Origin: DASSQJ01 sp963773655
GTDB taxonomy: Bacteria; Actinomycetota; Actinomycetes; Actinomycetales; Dermatophilaceae
NCBI GenBank assembly: GCA_963773655.1
Contig: CAVZBX010000006.1
Coordinates: forward strand, 62,001 to 126,000
Length of the DNA: 64,000 nucleotides
Direction: 5' to 3'
Below the pieces are notes generated by a model. It searched no databases. It worked only from the letters and a program-made list of their open reading frames with translations, and was not told where the DNA came from. A program made the translations under genes and the position numbers. Shown in pieces: positions 18,258-25,827 of the stretch (position 1 is its first letter; each line of letters starts with the position of its first letter).

Positions 18258-19166
18258 TCAGGCTTCCTCGGGCGCCAGCACGACGTCGAAGCGCGCCCGC
18301 GACCAGGACCGCCCGCCGAGGTCCCGCCCGCCGGGTACCGGGGCACCGGGGTCCTGCCGGACGAAGTCGCGCACGAGCGAGTCCTTGACCCCGAAGACGG
18401 CGTCGCTGTCGAGCAGCGGGTCGCCGGCGACGAAGACGTGCGTCACCAGGCGACGGTGCCCGGGCGCGGTCACCATGACGTGCAGGTGGGCGGTGCGCAG
18501 CGGTGAGCGGCCCACCGCCTCGAGCATCGCGCCGACCGGCCCGTCGTGCGGGATGGGGTACGAGGTGGGCCGGACGGCCCAGAACGCGTAGCGGCCCCCG
18601 TCGTCGGTGCGGAGGTGCCCGCGCGCGGCGGTCCGGCCGTCGCCGTACTGCACGTCGTAGAAGCCGTCGTCGTCGGCCTCCCACACCTCCACGACGGCTC
18701 CGGGCACCGGGGCGCCGTCGGTTCCCCTGACCGTGCCCTCGACCCAGCACGGCTCTCCGGCAGCGCCGTTCGCGATGTCCCCGCCGATCGGAACCTCGGG
18801 GCTGCCCTCGACGAAGAAGGGCCCGAAGACCGTCGACTCGGTGGCGTCAGCGTGCGCCTCGTTGTTGATCGCGATCGTCTGCATCGAGGCGCCGAGCACG
18901 TCGGACAGCAGGATGAACTCCTGTCGGTGCTCGTCGGTGAGGTGCCCGGCATCGGTGAGGAAGGCGATGGCGCGCTCCCACTCGCCCTCGGTGAGGCGCA
19001 CCTCGCGCAGGAAGCCGTGCAGGTGCCGCACCAGCGCCTGCATGAGGAACCCGAGCCTGGGGTCCTCGCAGTGCTCGAACGAGCGCACGACCCGGTCGAC
19101 GAGCTCCTGCTCGCGCCGCTGCTGCTCCTCCGACACCTCGGTCGGCCCGGTCGGTGGCGTGGTCAT
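18258..19166 (-). CDS. Hydroxyquinol (or catechol) 1,2-dioxygenase
   Basis: 302 aa intradiol ring-cleavage dioxygenase. The N-terminal helical dimerisation domain contains FLTDAGHLTDEHRQEFILLSDVLG. The catalytic part shows ESTVFGPFFVEGSPE, PVPGAVVEVWEADDDGFYDVQ (first Fe tyrosine), RYAFWAVRPTSYPIPHDGP (second Fe tyrosine), and the His ligands in RTAHLHVMVTAPGHRRLVTH. It converts hydroxyquinol to maleylacetate (or catechol to muconate) in the cytosol. The start overlaps the stop of the upstream maleylacetate reductase by ATGA, which strongly favours hydroxyquinol as substrate. No hydroxylase gene adjoins. Confidence 0.9.
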   Translation of the reverse strand: MTTPPTGPTEVSEEQQRREQELVDRVVRSFEHCEDPRLGFLMQALVRHLHGFLREVRLTEGEWERAIAFLTDAGHLTDEHRQEFILLSDVLGASMQTIAINNEAHADATESTVFGPFFVEGSPEVPIGGDIANGAAGEPCWVEGTVRGTDGAPVPGAVVEVWEADDDGFYDVQYGDGRTAARGHLRTDDGGRYAFWAVRPTSYPIPHDGPVGAMLEAVGRSPLRTAHLHVMVTAPGHRRLVTHVFVAGDPLLDSDAVFGVKDSLVRDFVRQDPGAPVPGGRDLGGRSWSRARFDVVLAPEEA

Positions 19167-20215
19167 GGTCCGGCTCCTTCCCAGGCCCGCCGCAGGAGCC
19201 CGTTCACCACCTCGGGCGTCACCGGGGCGGGGTTGTCGACCGGGGCGACGGCGAGGACGGCCTCGGCGGCCTCCGCGATCCCGTGCTCCGGCATGCCGAG
19301 GTCGCGCAGGGCGCGGGGCGCGCCCAGCTCATGCCCCAGCCTCCGCAGGCCCGTCACCGCGTCGGGCGCGTCGAGGGCGGCGGCGATGCGGGCGGCCGCC
19401 TCGGGCACGAGGGGGGCGTTGAGCGCGAGGACGTGCGGCAGCACCACGGCGTGGGTCCCGGCGTGCGGGAGGCCGAACATGCCTCCGAGCACGTGGCACA
19501 CCTTGTGGTGCAGGCCCGACCCGGCGGACGCGAACGCCACGGCCGCGAGGTACGCCCCGTAGAGGGCGAGCCCGCGGCCCTCGACGCCGCGTGGCGCTGC
19601 ATGCACCCGGGGCAGGGCCACCCTGAGCGCCTGCAGACCCTCGATGGCGAGCGCCGCGTCGAGCGGGTCGGCGCGGGGCGCCCACATGGAGTCGATGCAG
19701 TGCGCCACCGCGTTCAGCCCGCTGGCGACGGACACGTCGACCGGCAGGTCCAGGGTCAGGCTCGCGTCGTACACGACGGTGCGAGGCAGCACCCGGACGT
19801 CGGTGCCCGTCCGCTTCCGCGTGCCCTCGGTCAGGCCCCACACGTCGGTGGCCTCCGAACCCGAGTAGGTCGTGGGCACGGCGACGATCGGCAGCCCGGT
19901 CGTCAGGGCCACCGCCTTGGCCACGCCGGTCGCGGACCCGCCGCCGACGCAGACGAGCAGGTCGGCGCCGGAGTCGGCCGCGGCGGCCCGGGCCCGCTCG
20001 GCGACCTCGACCGGCACGTGCATCACCACCTCGTCGTGCCACCGGGCGACGGGCAGGTCGGCCGCAACCGAGCGGGCGGTCGCCGTCGAGGACCGGCCCG
20101 CGACCACCATCACCCGCTCGGCCCCGAGGTCGTCCACCTCCACGGCCAGGGCGCCGGCCGCGTCGCCCGGAGCGAAGCGGACCCGCTGCGGGAGCGTGTC
20201 GTGCACGAACCGCAC
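19163..20215 (-). CDS. Maleylacetate reductase
   Basis: 350 aa iron-containing alcohol dehydrogenase family member. Key parts: ERVMVVAGRS, DLLVCVGGGSATGVAKAVAL (NAD-binding GGGS), IVAVPTTYSGSEATDVWGLTEG, typical of maleylacetate reductases, and the metal-site region GLHHKVCHVLGGMFGLPHAG with paired His. The product is 3-oxoadipate, which enters the beta-ketoadipate pathway. GTG 20215 (VRFVHDTLPQRVRF) is chosen because family proteins start with this strand; the upstream frame is Arg-rich. First gene of a two-gene operon with the dioxygenase. Confidence 0.9.
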   Translation of the reverse strand: MRFVHDTLPQRVRFAPGDAAGALAVEVDDLGAERVMVVAGRSSTATARSVAADLPVARWHDEVVMHVPVEVAERARAAAADSGADLLVCVGGGSATGVAKAVALTTGLPIVAVPTTYSGSEATDVWGLTEGTRKRTGTDVRVLPRTVVYDASLTLDLPVDVSVASGLNAVAHCIDSMWAPRADPLDAALAIEGLQALRVALPRVHAAPRGVEGRGLALYGAYLAAVAFASAGSGLHHKVCHVLGGMFGLPHAGTHAVVLPHVLALNAPLVPEAAARIAAALDAPDAVTGLRRLGHELGAPRALRDLGMPEHGIAEAAEAVLAVAPVDNPAPVTPEVVNGLLRRAWEGAGP

Positions 20216-20521
20216 GCGGGCCTCCGGCGGGGTGGTGGTGCGAGCACGGGAGGGGCGGCGCCGGCGTCGCACCGGTGGGGATGACCTGGACGCGCAGCAG
20301 ACTACGCCCGCTCCTCGGCGGCGCCGGCGGGCGCGCTGGACCCCGGGACCCTGCAGGTGCGCACGTCTTCGGCGGCCGGATCGACGGCGGTGGCACCGGT
20401 GCCCGCCGCCGACGACGGAACGGTCGGCTCCCAGAGCCATCCGGGCGTCGACATCGGCGGGGTCACGATCCTCGACCCGGCGGGGTGCGTACGGGTCGGT
20501 CGAGGCAGCCGCCTCGACGCC
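20216..20521. other. Upstream region of the hydroxyquinol operon, no gene seen
   Basis: About 305 GC-rich bases between the maleylacetate reductase start and the TspO stop. Frames are Arg/Pro/Gly-rich shadows. It should hold the operon promoter, but I see no convincing -10/-35 or palindrome. Confidence 0.4.
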
Positions 20522-20992
20522 CTAGCCCCGCCGGTTGCGCCTCGCGACGGAGGCCCCCAGCGCGGTGGCGTAGCCGCACCAGGCGAGGTAGGGCACGAGG
20601 AGCGCGGCGGCGGTCCGGTCGCGTCGGGTGAGCAGTGCCATCTCGGCGACGATCGCGGCGTCGAGGGCCACGTTGACGCCGACCGCCGCCCGGCGTCGGC
20701 CCGCCGCGAAGAACAGCGGTGACCAGATGGCGTTGAGCGCCAGCTGGCCGAGGTGGACGGCGAGCACGGTGCGGTCGCCGCCGCCGGCGGCCCTCCAGCC
20801 CACGATGCCGTTGAGCGTGTACAGCGCCGTCCACGCGGGCCCGAAGACGTCGCTCGGCGGCGCCCACGCGGGGGTGTCGAGACGACGATAGGTCTGCTGG
20901 GACCTGCCGGCGGCGAGGCCCCCGAGAGCGGCGGCGGCGAGCGGCGGCCCGGCGGCGAGGACGAGTCTGGGGAGGAGGCGCATGGCCGTCAC
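20522..20992 (-). CDS. tspO: TspO/MBR family protein
   Basis: 156 aa, five hydrophobic helices. The tryptophan-rich signature is intact: TPAWAPPSDVFGPAWTALYTLNGIVGWRA, with the W-A-P-P...P-A-W-x-x-L-Y pattern, and LGQLALNAIWSPLFFAAGRR (L-N-x-x-W-x-P-x-F-F). PYLAWCGYATALG closes the fold. TspO proteins bind porphyrins and sterol-like ligands and modulate stress responses in the membrane. A start at ATG 20983 (MRLLPRLV) is also possible. Confidence 0.9.
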   Translation of the reverse strand: MTAMRLLPRLVLAAGPPLAAAALGGLAAGRSQQTYRRLDTPAWAPPSDVFGPAWTALYTLNGIVGWRAAGGGDRTVLAVHLGQLALNAIWSPLFFAAGRRRAAVGVNVALDAAIVAEMALLTRRDRTAAALLVPYLAWCGYATALGASVARRNRRG

Positions 20993-21223
20993 CTACCCCC
21001 CCGGCGTCCCTTCACGCGACATCCGACGCTCGAGGCGCCGGCCCGGCCCGCCCCCCGACCCGGCACACGGGCAGGGGCCGGGGAAGCCTCGAGGGCCCGC
21101 CGCCCGCCGAGCCCCACCGGCGTAGGCTGGCGCCGCAGGGCGGTGCCGCGCGAGGCCGACGGATCCTCGCCACGACCTGCGAGTTGTACACCCGAGGCCG
21201 TGGACCTCCGAAACGGACGTGGC

Positions 21224-22432
21224 GTGAGCGAGTCAGGACCGAACAGCAGTCACCACCCCGACGGCGCAGCGGCGCCCTCGGGGACTCCCCTCCTCAGCCT
21301 CGGGGTCATGGGGCGCTCGCGGAAGGAGAACGAGCGCCGGCTGGCACTCCACCCGCGGCACCTGCCCCGGATCCCCGAGGACCTGCGCGCCCGCATCTAC
21401 CTCGAGCGCGGCTACGGCGAGCCGTTCGGGGTGTCGGACGACGCCCTCGGCTCGCAGGTGGCCGGCCTGCTCACCCACCGTGAGCTCATCGACGAGTGTG
21501 ACGTCATCCTCCAGCCCAAGCCGCTGTTCAGCGACATCGAGGAGCTGCGCTCGGGGCAGGTGCTGTGGGGGTGGCCGCACTGTGTGCAGGACGCCGCCCT
21601 GACGCAGCGGGCCGTCGACGAGCGGCTCACGCTCATCGCCTTCGAGGCGATGAACCACTGGAACGACGACGGGTCCTTCGGCCTCCACGTGTTCCACAAG
21701 AACAACGAGCTCGCCGGATACTGCTCGGTGCTCCACGCCCTCCAGCTCGCCGGCGTCACCGGCGACTACGGGCCCAAGCTGCGCGCGGTCGTCATCGGCT
21801 TCGGGGCCACGGCCCGTGGCGCCGTCACGGCCCTGAGTGCGATGGGGGTCGACGACGTCGACGTCCTCACCCACCGCCAGGTGGCCGCGGTGGCCGCGCC
21901 CATCCACTCGGTGCGGATGATCCACTTCGACAGCGACGACTCCTCCACCCGGGTCAGCCACGCCACGACGGCGCACGGGCGGGTGCCGCTCCCGCAGTTC
22001 CTCGGTGAGCACGACATCATCGTCAACTGCGTGCTGCAGGACACCGACGCGCCCCTGGTGTTCCTGACCGAGGACGACCTGCCGGCCCTGACGAACCGCA
22101 CGATCGTCGTCGACGTCTCCTGCGACGAGGGGATGGGGTTCTCGTGGGCTCGTCCCACGTCCTTCGAGGACCCGACGTTCGAGGTCGGGAGCGGCGTCAC
22201 CTACTACGCCGTCGACCACAGCCCGAGCCACCTCTGGCGGTCCGCGACGTGGGAGAACAGCGAAGCGCTCCTGCCGTTCCTCCGCACCGTGATGGGCGGT
22301 CGGGATGCCTGGGAGGCCCACCCCACGATCCGGCGGGCCGTGGAGATCCGCGACGGCGTCATCCAGAACGCTGCGATCCTCACGTTCCAGGGCAGGTCGC
22401 CGGCGCATCCGCACCGGCTCATCTCCGCCTGA
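21224..22432 (+). CDS. N5-(carboxyethyl)ornithine synthase-like dehydrogenase
   Basis: 402 aa in the alanine dehydrogenase/saccharopine dehydrogenase fold. It opens with LGVMGRSRKENERRLALHP, the substrate-binding R-K-E-N-E-R-R signature of this group. DECDVILQPKP, AFEAMNHWNDDG and LRAVVIGFGATARGAVTAL (nucleotide-binding glycine motif) follow, then DHSPSHLWRSATWENSEALLPFL near the C-terminus. Enzymes of this group condense pyruvate with the omega-amino group of ornithine or lysine using NADPH; that substrate is inferred from family resemblance. The start may be GTG 21224 or GTG 21200; ATG 21308 lies inside the conserved segment. Confidence 0.75.
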   Translation: MSESGPNSSHHPDGAAAPSGTPLLSLGVMGRSRKENERRLALHPRHLPRIPEDLRARIYLERGYGEPFGVSDDALGSQVAGLLTHRELIDECDVILQPKPLFSDIEELRSGQVLWGWPHCVQDAALTQRAVDERLTLIAFEAMNHWNDDGSFGLHVFHKNNELAGYCSVLHALQLAGVTGDYGPKLRAVVIGFGATARGAVTALSAMGVDDVDVLTHRQVAAVAAPIHSVRMIHFDSDDSSTRVSHATTAHGRVPLPQFLGEHDIIVNCVLQDTDAPLVFLTEDDLPALTNRTIVVDVSCDEGMGFSWARPTSFEDPTFEVGSGVTYYAVDHSPSHLWRSATWENSEALLPFLRTVMGGRDAWEAHPTIRRAVEIRDGVIQNAAILTFQGRSPAHPHRLISA

Positions 22433-22488
22433 GCGCACGAGGCCTCGTCCTGGCCCATCCGGATGCCGGACGGAGCCAAGTCCCGACT

Positions 22489-22561
22489 GCGTCGCCGCCG
22501 GTCGGGGCCCTCATCCTGTGTCTCGAGCAGAGAGCGCGCCCGCAGGGATCGAACCCCCGAC
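22489..22561 (-). repeat. Degraded copy of tRNA-Arg 3' end and trailer (island boundary)
   Basis: On the minus strand this stretch reproduces the 3' part of tRNA-Arg(ACG) (T-arm GGTTCGATCCC-like and acceptor CGGGCGCG) and then about 50 bases of its trailer and terminator. It matches 29,849-29,922 in the same orientation at roughly 80% by eye, including GAGCGCGCCCG and a GCGTC(A/G)CCGC(T/C)GGTCGGGG segment. No full cloverleaf with a proper anticodon loop can be folded here, so it is a remnant, plausibly an old attachment-site duplication. Confidence 0.6.
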
Positions 22562-22588
22562 CTCCCTCGGCGGCGGAATGCAGCGGGT
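22562..22588 (+). repeat. Dispersed repeat, copy C
   Basis: CCCTCGGCGGCGGAATGCAG and the next bases CGGGTG resemble copies at 24,429 and 25,616 (core GGCGGAGTGCAGCAGGT). All three are on the plus strand, within the putative island. Confidence 0.4.
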
Positions 22589-22753
22589 GCCAGGCCCGCC
22601 GGTACCACTCCCAACGGCGCGGGACGCCTCAGGCACCGGGTCACCTCGATTCCTCCGTGCAGGTGCGCAGAGTCCGACTTGGGCGCCCCCTGTGTCGCGG
22701 GATCGTTCCTGCCGCTCGGAAGGGGCCGACGTGGAGCACGAGGCCGCTGTGGG

Positions 22754-23707
22754 TCAACCGACGGGAAAGGGCGCGTCATGGACGTAGAAGACCGAGCCCA
22801 CAGGGGTTGATGCGCATCTGACGGCCCACGTCGGATCACTCGGTGGGGCCGACACACCCTTGAGTGCCAGGAGCTGGCCGTGGGTCGCGACCACTCCCGA
22901 GGTGCCGTTGGGGAACGAGGAGTAGATGCTCGGCACCTCGTCGGTGTGGGGGTCGTCGAAGCCTTCGGCGTTGGGGAAGACCAGACCGACGGTGGTCCCG
23001 CCGCTGTCTCGCATCGTGGGGCAGCCGGCGTCCGTGAGGGTGATGGTGCCCCTCGTGGTCTCGTCCCCGCCGCCCGTGGCGGGGTCCCAGGTGAAGGTCG
23101 GCACCGTGAAGAAGCCGAGCTCCAGGTCTGAGGTCGGAGCCGTGGGCCCGGACGAGGCGGGGGCTGGGGGTGGTCGGGTCAGCTCACGCGTGGCGGGGTG
23201 GTCGTTGACCAGTGCTCCTTCTCGCAGGTTGGCCGTGGGGCACTGCTCGAGCCATCGCTTCCCGGCGTCGGTGTCGGGGGTGACGACGAAGCCGCCGCCG
23301 TACGTGAATGGCTGGCCCTCCACGGCGTACACGTCGCCACCGGGGTCGACCACCGCCCGGACGCCGTTGGTGTAGGTGACTCCGGTGGCGTCGGGGAAGA
23401 TCACCGCGCGGGTGACCTGCTGGTCGCCGTCCCCGCTGCTGAGGAGGGTGCATCCCTCCGGGGTGAACCACAGCGTGCCGGACACGAGCGCGTCCATGCC
23501 ACTCCCCCCGTCCCAGGAGTACGTGGGCACCTGGAAGGTCGAGGTGACGGGGCCGCCTGCCGGGGCTGTGTAGGTTCGCGGCCTCGAGAACCACCACGCT
23601 GCGGCGACCGTGACGGCCACCAGCACCACCGCGAGCAGGACCAGGGGCCCACGCCGACGGCCAACCGCTCGGCGTCCAGGTCGTCGCGATCCTGCGTCCA
23701 GCTCCAT
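22754..23707 (-). CDS. Membrane-anchored protein with two tandem extracellular domains
   Basis: 317 aa, not a family I recognise. An Arg-rich cytoplasmic start and one transmembrane helix (GPLVLLAVVLVAVTVAAAWW, about residues 21-40) are followed by an external part made of two homologous repeats. Repeat 1 begins FQVPTYSWDGGSGMDALVSG and repeat 2 FTVPTFTWDPATGGGDETTRG. Both continue with G(T)L/ITL..(E/A)GC, a V-F-P-(D/N)-A-x-G motif and end near a second cysteine (EQCPT / VRCAST), suggesting one disulfide each. ATG 23707 has GGAGGG upstream. It is the first gene inside the island boundary; a surface sensor or binding role is a guess. Confidence 0.75.
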   Translation of the reverse strand: MELDAGSRRPGRRAVGRRRGPLVLLAVVLVAVTVAAAWWFSRPRTYTAPAGGPVTSTFQVPTYSWDGGSGMDALVSGTLWFTPEGCTLLSSGDGDQQVTRAVIFPDATGVTYTNGVRAVVDPGGDVYAVEGQPFTYGGGFVVTPDTDAGKRWLEQCPTANLREGALVNDHPATRELTRPPPAPASSGPTAPTSDLELGFFTVPTFTWDPATGGGDETTRGTITLTDAGCPTMRDSGGTTVGLVFPNAEGFDDPHTDEVPSIYSSFPNGTSGVVATHGQLLALKGVSAPPSDPTWAVRCASTPVGSVFYVHDAPFPVG

Positions 23708-23882
23708 GCCCGCCCTCCTCTGAGCATCAGTGTGCCGATGCGGTTCCCATCCGTCCGCGAGTCGAGAGAGTCCACAGCGACAGCGATCCGCCACCGCCGC
23801 ATGCCGCGGACCGGGCAGCGGCGGTTGGACACATGCTTCCAACGGGTCCTCGCGGACCGACGGACCATGGCACGGTGCCTCC

Positions 23883-24252
23883 ATGGATCTTCTGGCCTAC
23901 CTCGAGGGTGAGCCCGGTGATGACGACGCTGATCGGGTTGGTGCCCTCGTCGGAGAACTGCGACGGGGGTGTGAACGACCGTCCGACGTTCGTTGACGCG
24001 AGCGAGGGACCGGACAGGACAGTTGGGATCCTTCTGGTTGTCCCTTCGGGTGACGCGACCGAGAACCAGGCGGCCGCACTCGCCGAGGTGGAGCGCCTCG
24101 TGGCTGCCCTCGCGGTCCTCACCTCCTCGACGGACGACGTCTCCGCGTGGGAGCTCGACGGCGAGGTCGTCGGCTGGGTCGAGGCGGGCACCCGAGACGA
24201 GCTGTTGGAGCGGGGCCTGCTGGCGCCGTGGCGCGAACGGTTGAACAGCTGA
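23883..24252 (+). CDS. Hypothetical protein, possibly frameshifted
   Basis: Coding character is clear from about 23,990 to the stop at 24252: VGILLVVPSGDATENQAAAL, an acidic helix, then ELDGEVVGWVEAGTRDELLE. The upstream part is ambiguous. In the same frame ATG 23920 gives MTTLIGLVPSSENCDG (110 aa in total). In another frame ATG 23883 gives MDLLAYLEGEPGDDDADRVG and stops at 23996, and reads just as naturally. A frameshift near 23,950-23,990 joining the two is possible. I do not recognise a family. Confidence 0.5.
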
Positions 24253-24428
24253 GGCCAACGCACGCAGCTGTCACCAGGGCCCGTCACGCGACGCCAGGAC
24301 GCACCGACCCGCGGAGTAACCGCGACGTCACAGTGACGACGCGGAAGTTCGAGGAGGACGCAGCAATTGCCGCGACCTGGCCGGGCATCCGCGACATCAC
24401 GGTGATGACGCTGGTACTCCGGGCGCGT

Positions 24429-24456
24429 AGCCCTCTCGGGGCGGAGTGCAGCAGGT
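24429..24456 (+). repeat. Dispersed repeat, copy A
   Basis: AGCCCTCTCGGGGCGGAGTG followed by CAGCAGGT. With copy B at 25,616-25,644 it brackets the DUF1254-type gene in direct orientation. Confidence 0.45.
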
Positions 24457-24489
24457 CCCCAGCGGCCGGACCAGGCTGTGAGCGAATGC

Positions 24490-25449
24490 TCAGCGAGGCC
24501 TGGTTCCGGCCTGGTCAGCGGTGGCTCCAGGGAAGGTCCATGAGCCGTCGAGGACCTGGCTGTGCGGCCGGTAGAGGCGCACGAGGTAGTTCCAGCCCTC
24601 CACGACAGGCAGGGTGTTCGGGCGCTCCTCGGACCCGCCGAAGTGCACCGTGACACTGCCGTCGTCGTTGGGCGTGGCGGTCAAGCTGTTGACGCTGACT
24701 GGCTTTCCGTTGTCCGGGAAGTAGCCTGCGGCGTCGTACAGCGAGATTGACCAGAACGCGTCGACCGGGACGTCCCTGACTGTCAGTGAGTACGCACCGA
24801 CGGGGAACCCTGGGTCGACGTTCACGTAATAGGCCTCGGACTCGGGCAGCCCGCCCCACCCCGCAGCGGTCCCGAGAAGGTGGCGGATCGGAGAGACGTC
24901 TTCCCGTCTGCCGAAGGCTCCGCCGAAGTCCCCCACGCCTTTGGCCAGGGTCAGCACAGCCTCACGGGTCGCGGTGAACGTCTCGACGTCATAGTCAGGA
25001 GTGGAGAACGGAACTGCAGAGGCCGCCGTCAGAAGAAGCTGATCCTGTAGCGCGTTGACTGCCTGCACATCAGCGGGGTCGGCGGGATCAACCATCGTGC
25101 GAGCCGCTACCAACACGTACGGGCTCTCGAAGGTTGCCATGTCGAGAGTGTGCTCACCGGGGTCGTGAAGAACCTGGTTGATGTAGTGATCCTGGTTGAT
25201 CACCATGACCGACAGGTAGCGTTCGCCAGCATCCGGGATGCTCAGCACGGCACCATCGCGGACGTCCGCCACAACGGCGCTGTACAACGTGTCGCGATTC
25301 ATCCGGATCACCGTTTGCTGGTCCAACGGCGTGGGAACGCGGAAGTGCAGCCACCGGTTGATCCCTCCAGCCTGCTGCCCGATCGCGGCAAACATGCGGT
25401 CGGTCTCGGCGCGAACGAAGTTGTCCACATTCACTGGAATGGAGGTCAC
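24490..25449 (-). CDS. DUF1254/DUF1214 domain protein
   Basis: 319 aa from GTG 25449 (VTSIPVNVDNFVRAETDRMF). The N-terminal half matches DUF1254: NRWLHFRVPTPLDQQTVIRM, then NRDTLYSAVVADV, GERYLSVMVINQDHYINQV and a P-Y-V-L-V-A-A-R-T strand. The C-terminal half matches DUF1214: GAYSLTVRDVPVDAFWSISL, YDAAGYFPDN, ...TVHFGG and WNYLVRLYRP. The two domains form linked beta-sandwiches of unknown function. No signal peptide is evident from this start. Codon use is less GC-extreme than in neighbours, consistent with transfer, and direct repeats flank it. Confidence 0.85.
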   Translation of the reverse strand: MTSIPVNVDNFVRAETDRMFAAIGQQAGGINRWLHFRVPTPLDQQTVIRMNRDTLYSAVVADVRDGAVLSIPDAGERYLSVMVINQDHYINQVLHDPGEHTLDMATFESPYVLVAARTMVDPADPADVQAVNALQDQLLLTAASAVPFSTPDYDVETFTATREAVLTLAKGVGDFGGAFGRREDVSPIRHLLGTAAGWGGLPESEAYYVNVDPGFPVGAYSLTVRDVPVDAFWSISLYDAAGYFPDNGKPVSVNSLTATPNDDGSVTVHFGGSEERPNTLPVVEGWNYLVRLYRPHSQVLDGSWTFPGATADQAGTRPR

Positions 25450-25559
25450 GAAGGGAAGTATGTCCCGTCGCTGCCGACCGCGTCTCCCCACCACCGGAGA
25501 GCGCTCGCGGTCGAGTCGAATGGCTGCTAGGTCAGGCAGAGCTGGGAGATCGTGAACCC

Positions 25560-25575
25560 TACGTGGCACCACGTA
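25560..25575. promoter_or_regulatory. Palindrome TACGTGG-CA-CCACGTA
   Basis: A perfect 7-2-7 inverted repeat 111 bases upstream of the DUF1254 start. It has the size of a dimeric repressor operator; the cognate regulator is not evident in the window. Confidence 0.4.
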
Positions 25576-25615
25576 ACCGCGCCGCTTCGCGCCGCACCGA
25601 CGGCGCTGCATCACC

Positions 25616-25644
25616 TAGCCCTGCTCGCGGCGGAGTGCAGCAGG
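25616..25644 (+). repeat. Dispersed repeat, copy B
   Basis: TAGCCCTGCTCGCGGCGGAG followed by TGCAGCAGGT, nearly identical to copy A at 24,429. Confidence 0.45.
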
Positions 25645-25827
25645 TTCGAGGCGCCGCGCGCGGTGATCCTCATCCCTGCGCACCACCACCGGCAAGAAGC
25701 CCGTTCGCGATTCCCCGAACCTAGTCGGAGGGCGAGTGAGTCGAGCGAGTCTCGGCACCGGCGCTTGTCGCAGTCCCGTCGGGGACACTGGGGGAACACC
25801 GACCGTAGCTTCGACAAGGAGTCAGCC

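Larger units (their letters stand above)
22433..22753. other. Gene-free region with tRNA-Arg 3' remnant
   Basis: No coding frame is convincing here. The left part holds the tRNA remnant and one copy of a dispersed repeat (separate entries). The rest, about 22,600-22,753, shows nothing I can name. Confidence 0.4.
25450..25827. other. Divergent regulatory region, no gene
   Basis: About 380 bases between the DUF1254 gene and the cold-shock gene. It contains the palindrome at 25560-25575, repeat copy B, and a small GTCCC-GTCG-GGGAC hairpin at about 25,776-25,790 in the leader of the cold-shock gene. Nothing else is evident. Confidence 0.4.

Noticed and set aside
22540..22625. A complete tRNA gene (class II or Sec-like) on the minus strand
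   Set aside because: A GCGGG/CCCGC stem with a 7-base loop can be drawn, but position 33 is C, the T-stem is mispaired and the acceptor arms do not match. Only the tRNA-Arg 3' remnant is supported.
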